Assembly (NCBI GenBank): GCA_949752735.1
Contig: OX457053.1
Location: forward strand, 1,802,084-1,866,083
Length of the DNA: 64,000 bases
Origin: Lumbricus terrestris
Lineage: Eukaryota > Annelida > Clitellata > Crassiclitellata > Lumbricidae
Direction: 5' to 3'
Below the pieces are notes generated by a model. That model made no database searches. It saw only the letters and a program-made list of their open reading frames with translations, and was not told the origin of the DNA. Numbering within the stretch: position 1 is the stretch's first letter; the number at the start of each line of letters is the position of its first letter. This document shows, piece after piece, positions 27,119 to 39,517 of this stretch. Made by a program: the position numbers and the translations under genes.

Positions 27119-27507
27119 AAAAAAATAAATTTGTGATGCTGGCAAAAGTTGAACCATGGTTTGGGGTGGTTGGCAAAAGTTGAACCATGGTTTGGGGTGG
27201 TTGGCAAAAGTTGGTAAAAGTTGGTAAAAGTTGAACCATGGTTTGGGTTGAATGTAAAAATTGAACCATGGTTTGGGTTTCGTGCACGCCGGATCACAAG
27301 AATGGGAAATTCCCAAAGTTTCGATGATTTTTTTTAACCATGGTTTGGGATGATTGGCAAAAAGTTTAACCATGGTTTGGGTTGATTTGGAAAGTTTAAC
27401 CATGGTTTGGGATGATTGGCAAAAAGTTTAACCATGGTTTGGGTTGAATTGGAAAGTTTAACCATGGTTTGGGTTAAATGAGCCCGTTTATCCACTTCTC
27501 TACTACT
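27119..27507 (-). repeat. Right terminal inverted repeat of the Polinton
   Basis: It is the inverted counterpart of 10074-10450, with nine AACCATGGTT-centred iterons in the same order (inner four of the GAACCATGG type, outer five TAACCATGG). The spacer palindrome GGGAAATTCCC is at 27304-27314. Small differences are an extra TTGGTAAAAG unit and indels. The target duplication CCACTT follows at 27508-27513. Confidence 0.95.
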
Positions 27508-27513
27508 CCACTT

Positions 27514-28570
27514 GTTAAAACGACCTTGCTGACGTAATAATCCAAAAATAGAAGATTGTTTATTGAAATTACGTCATTATTTGCAATAAAACTCTTTGTT
27601 CAGCAGTCTGCGTCATTGGTTGCCTAGGGAACGTCAGCCAGCATCTTAAAGGCCAGCAGCTATTGTCTTTCTGTTATCGATGCCGCCAATCATGCTTGAT
27701 GTTGTCCATGAGAAATTATTTAAGCAGAAGTATTTCGCGTATTACTGGACCCTTCCAGGGTTCGTACACATCAATTAATTCGCGTTCTTTCTGAGGCTAT
27801 TATAATAATAATAATAATATTAGTGCAAGCCTACATAGCAAATTTACATGCATCCAAAATAAATAATTTTTTGTGTAGATCTCTATTAGTAAAAGAGCTT
27901 AATAATTCAATCAATGGTTGCTCGAGGAGAGGATGATTTCCCGATGGCAAATAGTGTCGGAGGACTGCGTTAATCAATTGCAGGGTTTCTTAACGTTTTA
28001 GCGGGCTGTATAAGTTGTCATAATTGTTTTAAGTGCAAGTGTAGGGTCTCTTTTTAAGTAGTCCTACACGTTTATGTAACGTCTGGGATGCCTCTTACGA
28101 TTCACCTAAGTCAAATCTGAAACGATACGTAATTCCAGTATTATCTTAAAAACTTCCTGCTTAGTTAATAAAGCGAATTTATTTCTTCCTGCTTCCTTTC
28201 TTTAAAAATCTGTCTTTGTTCCAACGCACAAAGAACCGATAATTTGGACAGATGCATAATTATTATCAGATGAAACAAGAGTTGATCCAGAGGTGCCTTA
28301 AGTTAGAAATGGAGGTTTTGAGCACCCCCCAAATGGAAAATGTGAAAAAAACAAAATAATGCACTTACTAGCACATGATGTAAAACCATGAAATAAAACC
28401 ATGAAAACACCCCCAGAAAATAAAAATTTAAAAAATTGAATGAATTGGTGACATTTTTTTAAGATTTCGGCCGGATGACTAAAAAAATCATCAGTTTTTT
28501 TAGACGGGAAACTGAAGAAACAGCCCCACCCCAAAATCAAATTCTGGCTACGGCCTTGGTTGGGCCTACT
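27514..28570. other. Intergenic stretch without a recognised feature
   Basis: There is only a short (ATA)n run near 27797-27815. I see no gene or element border here. Confidence 0.5.
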
Positions 28571-28571
28571 A

Positions 28572-28805
28572 TCGTGGGACGCGATGGTGTAGTGGTAGGT
28601 CAGGTGCCTTGGAGCCGAAGGGTTCCAGATTCGAATCCATCTCAAGCCGCCGTGTAGGGATCTTGAGCAGGCCCTCCACTCGCAATTGCTCGTGGGTTTC
28701 TGTGTAAAACTCCGATGCAGTGTCCGCGTTGTAGTCGGGCGCACCTCAGAGTAGTGAGCTTGAAGGGCGCTGTCATAAAAAAAATATTAAAAAAATAAAA
28801 TAAAT
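28572..28805 (+). mobile_element. tRNA-derived SINE, copy 1
   Basis: A tRNA-like head carries an A box (GATGGTGTAGTGGTAG) and a B box (GATTCGAATCC, 28628-28638). A body with ACTCGCAATTGCTC and AGTGAGCTTGAAGGGCGCTG follows, then an A-rich tail. The same head and body recur at 57760-57975. Confidence 0.8.
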
Positions 28806-29084
28806 AAAAAAGGCTCTCAAAATGGCGAAAATCATAGGCATGGTCAATTGAGCGCACGTTGAGAAACAGAAAATCCAAAGAGCATAGGAGATGGTCAATA
28901 GGGCACAATAAAAAGGCGAAAGCAATATTGCGTGCTTCAATAAACCTAAAGAATAATTTCGAAAGGTCGAAAGTGAAAGGGCGCAATGCTCAGAAAGGTG
29001 AAAAATATTAGGCTACAGAAAAAAATAAATAGAGGAATAAAGAGTGAGGGTTGCACATGAATTATTGCATTCTAGTCATGGAAT

Positions 29085-29525
29085 CAAAAATGCTTAAGAT
29101 TTACAGGCAAATAGGGAAATCTGACATTCAATCAGTCGAGAATTTATATAGCGCCTCTTCGAAGGGACTACTCAGAAGCTCTCCCTACTTTAGAAGGGCA
29201 AAAGTACAGTTTTGAGTTTAATATAAAAAAGTGCTTCAACAATAACCCAATGAAGTAGACTCATCTCCTGTGGGAGCCCATTCCAGAGCAATAGGGATTG
29301 ATTCTGCATGGTTGCAGTTCGTGCAAATGGAACCAGGGTTCAGGAACACACCATTCTATGCAGAACGGATGGCGGTGGTCTTGGATACCCGTGGAGCAAC
29401 AAAGCTCTCGCAGGTAGTCGGGTCAGCACCGAGCTGACATTGCCGAACCAGAGCAGCGATCATATATTCGATGAGCTTCCGGGTAGGACTGTAGGAAGCG
29501 AGTGCAATATTTCCAACATATAGCT
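29085..29525. repeat. Dispersed repeat family A, copy 2
   Basis: It aligns with 6860-7255 from AAGATTTACAGGCAAA through TCTCCTGTGGG and GCAACAAAGCTCTC. It includes the TATATAGCGCCTCTTC block shared with 51370 and 60391. Confidence 0.7.
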
Positions 29526-29985
29526 GGATACATGACCTAATTTAGTAATTTGTCCAATTAGATAACCTGTCCATCCCAATAATCAATTATTTGTAAACCA
29601 TCGGTTAATAAAATGCCGTCGATTCCCTAGTTCTATCAAGTGCCTGTATTTGACGAAGACTAACAGTTGTAAGTACTGTAGAATATCTTCTGAAGCCGTT
29701 TCGGCTTTAGATCTATGGTATAACAGTAGCTAAAATGCATATCACGTCACGGCTTATCAATCCTATGTTGAACGGAATCTTTCTGGGAATCGATTCGCTT
29801 TAACTGCAACGGTACACTCGATCGTTTCGATGATATAGGGTCTACTACTGAAGCATTTCATCCTCTTTAGTCTTATGCCCCCTATGAAGGTCCATGATTC
29901 GAACGACACCATTCTTATTTCTTCTGTACTGCCTTGATTTCTGTATATCCCCCACCCTTTTCTCCGTTCATCAACCAGTCCACCA

Positions 29986-30228
29986 TCATCTTTCTTGGTC
30001 GTCCAGGTGATTTCTTTCCCTCCACTCTTCCCTCGAGTAGCCTACTACCCTCAAGAGTGAGTCTCCCCTCAACATGTGACCAAGCATACAGTTCATCTGT
30101 CGCCTCCGTATTGTATCAGTCAGCGATATTTCTTCTTGCATCAGTTTCAGCACCTCCTCCTCGGTGGTTTTGTAGTCCATCCAACTAATCTTGACCATAC
30201 TTCTCCATAACCACATTTGCCGTGACAC
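29986..30228 (-). pseudogene. LINE reverse-transcriptase C-terminal fragment
   Basis: The - strand encodes KISWMDYKTTEEEVLKLMQE ... TIRRRQMNC.LGHMLRGDSLL. This resembles the region after the RT domain of many animal LINE proteins (a short stretch with NEEVL, IRRRQ and LGH). No RT core is present, so it is a decayed 3' remnant unrelated to the two LINE copies to the right. Confidence 0.6.
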
Positions 30229-30439
30229 AAGTTTGAAGTTCCCATGGATGCATAAATTATGTCTAGGTCTAAAGTCTAAACGATGTCAGCCAAAACATGC
30301 GTGTGATCCGTTCTGGGCTAGAATTTTCAATAGATCTGATGTCGTCGTCAGTACTGTAGTGTGGCCTGAGCAGCAGTGAATTGTAAACACGTGCGCTATA
30401 AATAGTATCCGGGACGTCCACAATATTCTCACTTTCAGT

Positions 30440-30864
30440 TTTCGAGAAATATGGCGTCCATGATAGGACATCGATGTGGTCGCTTAGTAAACATACCGTA
30501 GGTCTAGGCGTACATGCTTTTAGGTAGGCCCACAGGCCTGTTTTTCTTGCATCGCCTATCGAAAAAGTAAGGTATAGCCTAATTAATATTTTCGTAGGTA
30601 TAGTATGCCTTCGTTAAAATATGCAGCCTCTGGGGATATACTGGCTTACATATGTTTCGAGAAATATGGCGTCCATGATAGGACATCGATGTGGTCGTTT
30701 AGTAAACATACCGTAGGTCTAGGCGTAGGCCTACATGCTTTTAGGTAGGCCCACAGGCCTGTTTTTCTTGCATCGCCTATCGAAAAGGTAAGGTATAGCC
30801 TAATTAATATTTTCGTAGGTATAGTATGCCTTCGTTAAAATATGCAGCCTCTGGGGATATACTG
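30440..30864 (+). repeat. Tandem direct duplication of about 205 bp
   Basis: 30440-30642 and 30655-30864 are nearly identical (TTTCGAGAAATATGGCGTCC to CTCTGGGGATATACTG). The second copy carries a 6-bp insertion that completes a TAGGCCTA. The LINE sequence begins right after the second copy. Confidence 0.9.
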
Positions 30865-30869
30865 TATAC

Positions 30870-33800
30870 ATACTGTATACAAACCACCAGGGCTCCCCCT
30901 GCAGGTATTTAATGATAACTTTAACCAGCTCTTGGATGAGTTAACATCTTCAAAAAAGGATATTATCTTATTGGGAGATTTTAATATTGATTTGTTAAAG
31001 CATTCTGTGAATACCTTGACTAATGATTTTCTAAAAACTATCTCCTCGTATCATTTTTTGCCCTCAATTCTGCGTCCAACGAGAATAACTGACACCACTT
31101 CCACCTTAATAGACAATATTTTCACTAATCTATGGCCACGCATCCTAAATTCATCAATCCTGGTCACGGATATCTCGGACCACTTGCCAGTATTGGTGTG
31201 GTTCGATCAAAATCCTCTGTACCTGGAAGCAAAAACAGCTACTTCTTCCCGGATCACAAATGATAAAACTAGGGAGCACTTTGAACTCTTATTGTCACAG
31301 ATGAACTATGAGCATGTTAATAAACTTTGTCTAGATAAGGATCCCAATGGAGCTTATGAACACTTTGTAGAACTCATCACGAATGCATATGAGAAAGCAT
31401 TCCCAAAGATATTATCCAAAAAACAAAAACATCTATCTTTCCATCATCCATGGATGACAAAAGGACTTCTAAAATCATGTAAGAAAAAATCTCGATTGTA
31501 CTTGAAATATATAAAAAGTCCAACGGAAGTTAACAAAACCAAATTTACTGTTTATAGGAATGTTTTCAAATCACTTAAACTAAAACAATCCAGAACTATT
31601 ATGCAGCAGAATTTTCCAAATTTAACAGAGATATAAAAAGAACCTGGAATACTATTAGATTAATTATTGGTTCTAAACCATTGGAATCAGGGATTGATTC
31701 ACTACTTGTGAATGGTCACTTAATAAAAGATAAGGAGGCAATAGCCCATAACTTGAACACTTATTTTACTGAAGTAGCTCAGAATCTCAGGTCAAAGATA
31801 CCTGCAGCTGAAGCCGTCTATACTGATTACCTGTCACCCCCTCTGGTTGATTCTTTTGTCTTGCATCCAACCTATCTCGAGGAATTAATTTTACTTAACC
31901 GCACAATGAAACTATCTCATAGTTCAGGTCCAGATCTTCTTGACCCAAGTATACTCAGCCCTAATATAATATTGATTGCTAACCCCTTAGCTCAAATTTT
32001 TAATTGCTCGTTAGAAACAGGTATTGTCCCAAATAAAATGAAATATTCAACTATCACACCAATTTTTAAACAAGGAGATAGGCAGGATCTAGGTAATTAT
32101 CGACCAATATCCATACTACCTTACTTTTCGAAAATATTGGAAAAAGTACTTTACCAACGTTTAAACGACTATGTGACAAAATTGAATATTATTCACCCAT
32201 CGCAACATGGTTTTAGGCCAGGTCATTCGACTGTGCTTCCGTTAATCAATATTCAAGATAAAATATCACTAGCTATTGATCGAAATGAATTTTCTGTTGG
32301 AATATTTCTCGACCTATCTAAAGCATTTGATACTGTCGACCACGTAATACTCATTAACAAATTGCAAAACTATGGCATAAGAGGATTACCCCTCCTTTGG
32401 TTTAAAGACTACCTAAATAATCGATTCCAGCAAGTCAAATGTAATGATACTTACTCCACTTTTCAACTTGTTAAACACGGTGTACCACAGGGTTCTATCT
32501 TTGGTACCTTACTATTCCTTTTATACATAAATGACCTAACTAATTCATCCTCGTTATTAGAATACGTACTTTTTGCAGACGATTCTAATGTCTTTTTATC
32601 ACATACCAATTATGATGACTTACTCAGGATTTTGAATGATGAATTAAAAAATATATCTCAGTGGTTTAAAGCTAATAACTTATCCTTGAACCTTAATAAA
32701 ACCAATTATATTTTATTTTCCTCCCATAGAAAGATAATTCCGCATGTACAAAGAAATGTGATTATTGATGGTTTAGAGATTCCTAAGGTAACTTCGGCTA
32801 AATTTCTAAGTGTCTATGTGGATCAGCATCTTACATGGAGTACTCACATCGATAAGATATCTCATAAGATAGCTAAAAATATTGGAATTATTAAGAGAAT
32901 TTCTTACCTGCTCTCTCCTAATACTCTACTGACATTAGGTTACTCTATGGTTCAGCCGTATTTGAGTTACTGTAATATGATCTGGGCGTCCAATTACATC
33001 TCTAGACTTCATTTGTTAATAATACTCCAGAAAAAAATTGTTCGTATCATAACTGGCTCTTCGTATACTGCCCATACTAACCAGCTTTTTATTGACTTAG
33101 AGATTCTCAAACTTAACCAGATTACTGACTACCAATCATGTGAATTTATGTACAAATCACTGCACAATATCTTGCCAAATGAATACACTAACCTGTTTAA
33201 GTCAAGCTTTGACTTTCATTCACATGAAACAAGAAGTTCTCTTTCCTTAAGAACGGAATTTGCTAGAACAAACTCCCGTAAATTCTCCATAAAATGTAGG
33301 GGTCCACTATTATGGAATAGTCTGCCACAAAACCTAAAGGCCTCTCCTAACATTAATCTATTTAAAATAAACTTACGAAAATGGCTAATAGTTAGCTAAC
33401 CCTAATCGATATTAAATTAGTTATATTAATTATTAAAAATGTGCTCCATCTTCAAGGCTCCTTCCGCATTGTGAGTTGGTTTGTTTAGTGTTCCTTAATT
33501 GTTTCATCTGCTGTTTTGTTTTTGATTCAGTTTTTTCACATTCTGCTTTGTGTGTTGGTTCCTGTGCTTGTGCATTGCTTTGATGTCATAGTGTGTCCTG
33601 GCGAACAATCTTGAGGGCTCCTTTTGCTTTGTGCGTTGGTTTGCTTAGTGTGTCTTAATTGTTTCATCTGCTGTTGCTTTTGGTTCATTTTTTCATCAAT
33701 TTGTGGTGTGTATTAATTAAAAGTCTTCATAGCTACTTGGGGACCCTACTTAGCGGGATTCCCTCCCTTATGGGTCTCCATTTGTGTCCTAATTCTGTAC

Positions 33801-34086
33801 TTTAGAGTTCTTTTTAACGCACTCCAAGCTTAGGGCTAACTGTTCACACTGGTATCACTCAATCCTACAACTACTGGGTTTAAATTATTTCTTCTTATAT
33901 ATTCATGGTATTCACAATCTAGGCCAAAGGTTTATAATTTATGTTAACTAATTAGTTCTTACTTTGATTATTGCTTGTTTAATTTGTGATACTTGCAATG
34001 CTTCATGTAACTATTTTCCTGCCTTATTTCTCAGTGTGCTTGGTACATGCGGACCAATAAAAAAATTGATTGATTGATTGATTGAT
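30870..34086 (+). mobile_element. CR1/L2-like non-LTR retrotransposon, copy 1, 5' truncated
   Basis: The 5' end is lost inside the endonuclease domain. The RT domain is complete and an about 650-bp 3' region ends with AATAAA and an (ATTG)n tail at 34065-34086, a 3' end typical of this superclade. There is one frameshift between the endonuclease and RT parts. No target duplication was identified. Confidence 0.8.
30878..33399 (+). pseudogene. LINE ORF2 (partial endonuclease, RT), frameshifted
   Basis: From 30878 to 31636 comes the C-terminal half of an AP-type endonuclease (GDFNIDLL, RPTRIT, DNIFTN, SDHLPVLV). A frameshift just before 31636 moves coding to the frame that continues to the stop at 33397-33399. 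The RT domain has motif A FLDLSKAFDTVDH, motif B GVPQGSIFG and motif C FADDSNVF. The C-terminal region shows WSTHIDKISHKIAKNIGI. The long open RT frame shows modest age, but the truncation and frameshift make it inactive. Confidence 0.85.
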
Positions 34087-34671
34087 ATGGGAAAGATGAT
34101 TTTAAATAGTGCTCAGTCGAGTTTAGCTTTAGTATAAAACCGTAGCGTTTTGCTTATAAGCAGGTTCACTTAAAACAGTTACAGCAGAATATATTTTCAA
34201 GTTTAATCAGCATTTAGCGATCGGTGACTACTTTGTATTGTCGATCATAACAACCACTGGCGTCATTTGATTACGATGCTAGCAATGAAATAACCAGAAG
34301 TATAGGAGCATATAAAAAATATCTTTGGAATTAAAATGGACTAAACATTACTTGAATAGCGTCTACAACAACTGTTGCTGTTGATTGGTTTGTTCAGACA
34401 ATCTAAATACAGGTCATGCCTCTAATCAATGATTATACATAGTGCAACACAGATACTAAACGCTCGCCTAAAAGAGAATGGGACAGAATAGGTTTCTACA
34501 TGGTATGGTAGCCTTCATGACATTGTAAGCTTATAGGCCTACTTTATTATTATAGTATTTCACATAAGCTTACTCTTTATGAAGTGTATAGCTAATGCAT
34601 GGAAATATAATTATTTGTTGCACTAATTATAGCCTACATGTGTTGCTGCCGTTTAACGGCATTGTATCTTA

Positions 34672-34967
34672 CATGGGCGCCCGCTGAAATTTTTGCAGGA
34701 GGGAGCAAATCTCGATGTTCACGGTTAAAGTTTGTTTTTGTAGCAAGAGGTTGAAAATGCAAAGCAGGAAATTAAGAACAGGCGTGGGTATTTTTCAAAA
34801 GGTTTCTTAATGTAAATTTCTTAGATTCATTTTTTTACATTATGAATATTGTTTCTTTAGTGCAATTTTTTTATCAACCAAAAAATAACAGTTAAAAAAT
34901 AGGTTTCAAATTTCCGGGGGGGCAAGTGCCCCCTCTTGCTCCTATGTGCGGGCGCGGGGCGCCCATG
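34672..34967. mobile_element. MITE with CATGGGCGCCCGC ends, copy 1
   Basis: The left end is CATGGGCGCCCGC and the right end GCGGGCGC...GCGCCCATG. Subterminal TTTTTGCAGG and GGGGGCAAGTGCCCCCTCTT are shared with the copies at 40516 and 41059. There is no coding sequence. Confidence 0.75.
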
Positions 34968-34983
34968 GTGTCTTATCAAAGAT

Positions 34984-35060
34984 GATTAGCGTCGCCCTCC
35001 TCCTTTATTCAGACTTGGGACGGGCACTGTCACAGTGCAAACAGCTGTGACGGAGTTCAA
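34984..35060 (+). repeat. Short dispersed repeat family B, copy 1
   Basis: The block GCCCTCCTCC..TATTCAGACTTGGGAC.GGCACTG is repeated at 40276-40350 and 53566-53650. It precedes LINE copy 2 here and follows it at 40276, so it could have been carried with it; I cannot tell. Confidence 0.6.
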
Positions 35061-35707
35061 TTGTACAAGTTTGACTAGCCTACTCTTCTGAAGTAGCCTA
35101 GGTCTATCTCTGAAACGCATAGCGCCAATGGCCCCAGTAGGCCACAATGTATGCATGAACGCTTCTGACCAGACAAACACTGAGGATCGGCCGTATGTTG
35201 CCGGCGCTTATTGTACACACACTTACAATCTTACAGACTGTAAGACCTTGATGGGGCCCGGCTTACCTCAGCTAAACCTATTTAAATCCGATGACTCAAA
35301 TAGACCCCTTCTCAACAACATGGACTTAGACCCTGATTCTAATTACTTCTGGGATATCGTAAAAGAGAGTAAATATTATGGCCCTTCGCAGCTTACCCAT
35401 AGATTTGCCATGGATCCCTCGCCATTTTCTATTATGCACCTTAACTGTCGAAGCATCACCTATAAAATTGACGAAATTCAACTTCTATTAACCCAACTTC
35501 CAGTCTCTGTCCTAGCGGTAACTGAAACATGGTTAACTAGCTTAATGGCCGACTCAATATTCATACCTGGGTACAAATTTATAGCCTACATAAGCATAGG
35601 GAGGAGGGAATGGGAGGAGGGGTCGGTTTCTTTATCAGACAAAACATTAATTTCAATGAGATACAAATCTCGACACCAACGACTTCGTTTGAAAATCTTT
35701 TCATTAA

Positions 35708-37221
35708 CCCGTTTTTGCCCAAATTTTAATTTTTGTTCTAATATCATTTTTCTTACACTGCTTGATATTAGAATAGCCATATAACGTTAATTTTTCATTT
35801 ATTTTAAGAAATTTCATAAAAATTTTGACTTTATTCATATGTTCCAATATTAGAACACTGGGCACAAGTGGTACTCTACGACTACATAATCTACATCATC
35901 GCTGTCAGGTACAGTAATGATTATTTCAAGTGAAGTAACCAAACAATAATGTTGAAATCTCTGCCATAGTGGCGTGTAGCTACAATTTAAGTCCATATTC
36001 AGTAGATTTGTGCCTTATTTCAAACGGACAACAGCAAAATATCAGAAAAATGCCCATTTTCCACACGGACAAGCAGCGCATGCAGCTGAAGGTATTATTC
36101 GTGGAAGCTTTTCATGCGGACCTTGGGGAGTCTGATCTGGCATTTATCACAGATTTTTCTGGCTCTGGCTCCATGGGGTAGGCCCTACAACAGTGTTGCA
36201 CGTCTGCAGGTACCCTACTGAAGATATACAGTGCTGGTACATTGGGATTTTCACCATGTATTTCATTGATCATGACATTGTGCATATACAGATTGCCATT
36301 CCATATAGCAAGAGCAGAACTCTTTCCATCTTTCCATCAGATCTATAGTCAAAGGACAGTTGTGGCTGCTTAGTCAATACCTTGCTTGTGTTACTGGACA
36401 GCGTTCCACTGTGTTGCCAATACTGTCTGTTTAGCCACAGAGCTCTGGGAACGCAATCAGCAAGGCTCAGTTAGGTGAACAATTGGATCACCACAGAGTT
36501 TGAAAGGAGTGCCGACAGATTTCAACCATCTTGACCCAAATCCTTCAATGCTATCGTTCGCTCGGATTGTTTGAGTTCCATCAGTGTCTTCGTCGTCCCC
36601 ATCTTCTTCGCTCTGATGTTCGTGTAATTAAAGTCAGCGCTGTCAAAATAGCCTCACAGTGATCAAGGAAATAATTTGCACACCTTCTCTGTCACAAATG
36701 GTTGAAATTTTAAAATATAATAATATTTACATACAAGGGAATTCGCTAAACCCAGCTGAAAACACTGTGCAAGGCAAAACAATAAGCGTAGAACGACATT
36801 CGGTAATGAGAATCCTGGACCCCCACTTGTGCCTTGTGTTCCAATAATGGAACATGATATATATTTACAAAAAGTCCATACTAAAGTTCATGACACAGAC
36901 CTATTAAAGTTATCATGAAATATGATTGATATAAGAGTATCAAAAACCAGAAAGTTCAAAACTGATATGTGTTTAAATGATTTTGCAAATTATGCATCTT
37001 TTTGTTGCAATTTACCCAAAATTTTCTCCGTCAAAACTCTCATGAAAACCTTATCTGATGACTATAAAATTTTCAAAATATTAATTTTTTTCTATGGGAT
37101 TGTCTTAGAAAAACAGTTTACAATTACAAGAAATGATTTATATTCACTGCATAGTGCTACATTGCAAATAAATAATGTTTTTATAAAATGTTCCAATAAT
37201 GGAACACTGGGCAAAAACGGG
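35708..37221. mobile_element. piggyBac-like non-autonomous element nested in LINE copy 2
   Basis: The inverted ends CCCGTTTTTGCCCA / TGGGCAAAAACGGG are flanked by TTAA (35704-35707) and TTGA (37222-37225), as for a TTAA-type target with one change. Removing the element leaves ..TTCATTGACATC.. which continues the LINE endonuclease frame. The motif GTTCCAATA.T.GAACACTGGGCA occurs near both ends. No intact transposase. Confidence 0.75.
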
Positions 37222-37435
37222 TTGACATCAAACTAGAAAAGTCTATGGACATTCTACTGCGTGTCTTGTATTGGCCTCCCAATCTCAAAATGGATGAATT
37301 TAACACCCAAGTAGATACGCTAATTGACAATCTCACTCTTTGTAAGAATATTAATAAGAAAATATTTCTAACTGGTGATTTTAACGTGGATTTGCTAGCA
37401 TATGGCAATAATAACTGTGATCTTACACAATCACT

Positions 37436-37985
37436 CACGATTTTCCAGTCTCTTATTGTGTTCAGCAGCGCAGCCTAGGCCTAACCTATCAACTGTACTG
37501 CGGTAGCTATGGCTAGTTTATAAGTGTCTAAAGTTCTTAAACTTGTTCACTTAAAACAAACATCCGTTTCTTGTATTTTGTTCTTCGTTTTCCAACATTC
37601 GCAAACAACACAACAATGCACCAATGACGACAAACAATTCAATTGCACGACAGAAACGCCATCTTATTATATTATTTCTCTAACGTCTCCTACACACGAC
37701 TAGCACTCCTTCTCAAACTTATCCCACTCTCAGCGTACACTCTTCCTTCGGTCGCTCTGCCATTCCTCTGCCTCTCTCTCTCTCTCTGTCTGTCTGTCTG
37801 TCTGTCTGTCTGCCTGTCTCTCTATCTCCCTCTCTCTCGCGACGAACGCGCAGCGGCGCTTTCCCGCCACTCAGCCAGCTGCAGGCCTGTCTGTACGCTC
37901 AACAATTAGCTGACCTCGAGCCGGCCCATCTGTACGCTCAACAATCAGCTGACCACTATACGCTATACAAAATAAGCTTACAATA
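37436..37985. mobile_element. Unidentified insertion in LINE copy 2
   Basis: LINE coding sequence stops after ..CAATCACTCAC and resumes near CCTACCAACGAATTC. The roughly 550 bp between hold a (CTGT)n/(CTCT)n run (37773-37830) and a repeated CTGTACGCTCAACAAT.AGCT. No inverted ends were found. Confidence 0.5.
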
Positions 37986-39079
37986 ACCCTACCAACGAAT
38001 TCATTGAATGTATGATGACCCACCACTTCTTCCCACTCATCCACCAACCTACTAGAATTACTCCCACCTCGGCCACCTTAATCGATAATACTTTCACCAA
38101 TGCCCCTGACTGCATAATTACCTCTGCAATAATCACATCTGATATATCCGACCACTTACCTATAATAACTTGATTAAAACCGTGCCAATTGCTTCACGTA
38201 ACCTGGGAAAAATTGAATCGAAACGGATTTTAAATAGTGAGACCTCTGCCACCTTTAAAGCGCTTATATCCCACATTGACTGAACCCCAGTTACTGACTT
38301 AATAATGCAGCTCACACGAACCCAATGAAGCCTTTAATTTATTCACTAAAAATATAAAAATTTGCTATGATAAATCCTTCTCCATCAAAACGCAAAAGGT
38401 CTCTAAGAAAAATTCATTTCTTCAACCATGGATGACTCAAGGACTACTTAACTCTATAAGAAAGAAAGAAACACTTTATATTAAGTATATAAAGAATCCC
38501 ACGATTGAAAACAAAAATGCCTTTACGAAATATCGTAACCGCTATAAATTAATACGCACCAAACTTGAACAATCATATTACACTAACGAATTTTTGAAAT
38601 ACAGTAGAGATATAAACAAGACTTGGCAGATAGTTAAAACCATTGTCAAAACTGATAACAGAGATACGTCTATTCTCGAAATCAAGGTAAATGGCGTTGC
38701 GATCCATGATCCCAACTTGATGGCTGATCACTTTAACACCTATTTCAGTGGGATAGCAAAATCTCTGTCCTCTGATTTGCCACCGTGTAAGAGAAATTTT
38801 AAAGATTTCATGTCACCACGTTCGAATAATTCCTTTGCTCTTTTACCTACTTGTTCGCAAGAACTAATGTTAATCAATAAAACACTCAAATCAACTTACA
38901 GTTCAGGCATGGATGATCTAAATCCTCATCTCATATCTCCCATTATGGAATTGCTCGCTTTACCGTTATCAAATATAATCAATTGTTCATTTGAAAATGG
39001 TCTTGTGCCCACTGAAATCAAAATTGCAAAAGTTGTCCCAATTTTCAAACAAGGTTCTAAAAATGATATAGCTAACTAT

Positions 39080-39517
39080 GGGGCCGTCCATAAAGTACGT
39101 CACGCTATTTTTGACCATTTTTGACCCCCCTCCCCCTGTCACAAACTGTCACAAATCTCTGACCCCCCCCCCCTAAAGTACGTCACACTTTCGAACAAAA
39201 AATTTAGAAACATAATCCTTTACCTAACCCTCTAAACCCTAGGATACTATCCCTAATCCCTCTGATAGTGACGTGTGTCCCTAAACGCTTTGATAGTGAC
39301 GGGAAATCAACTTTTATCCCGCCAGGCCGGGTTTTAGACACGCCTGGCCGGGCCGGGTCGGATTTTAGGTACTAAGGAAAGAAATAATAAAAAAGAATTT
39401 AAAAAAATAAATGTGTGACGTCACACATGGCCTGACCCCCTCCCCCCCTGTCACAAACTGTCACACTTTCTTACACCCCTCCCCCCTTGGAGCGTGACGT
39501 ACTTTATGGACGGCCCC
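39080..39517. mobile_element. 438-bp MITE nested in LINE copy 2 with TAT target duplication
   Basis: The ends are GGGGCCGTCCATAAAGTACG and its complement CGTACTTTATGGACGGCCCC-like right end. The 3-bp direct repeat TAT lies at 39077-39079 and 39518-39520. Removing the element and one TAT restores ..GCTAACTATAGACCC.., the conserved RT stretch before motif A. A 3-bp duplication is compatible with Harbinger-type or Zator-type elements; I do not assign it. Confidence 0.88.

Larger units (their letters stand above)
10074..27507 (+). mobile_element. Polinton/Maverick (virus-like DNA transposon), apparently full length
   Basis: The element is 17,434 bp. It has inverted ends beginning AGTAGTAGAGAAGTGG and the 6-bp target duplication CCACTT (10068-10073 and 27508-27513), both typical of Polintons. 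It carries a protein-primed polymerase B, adenain-like protease, double jelly-roll capsid protein, penton-like protein, FtsK/HerA-type ATPase and retroviral-type integrase. Gene order: polymerase, zinc protein, protease and two fibres (+); thirteen genes on the - strand; PLA2-like protein and integrase (+). Almost every frame is open, so insertion is probably recent in evolutionary terms. The only visible faults in core genes are in the integrase. Confidence 0.97.

Noticed and set aside
28572..28650. A functional tRNA gene
   Set aside because: A and B boxes are present but the acceptor stem does not pair, and a SINE body with A-rich tail follows; the same holds for 9840, 54165, 57760 and 62465.
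34986..35180. - strand 64-codon frame
   Set aside because: It covers the short repeat family B and is not conserved in the other two copies.
37773..37909. Frame with Leu/Ser/Cys-rich protein
   Set aside because: It translates a CTCT/CTGT microsatellite inside an insertion in LINE copy 2.
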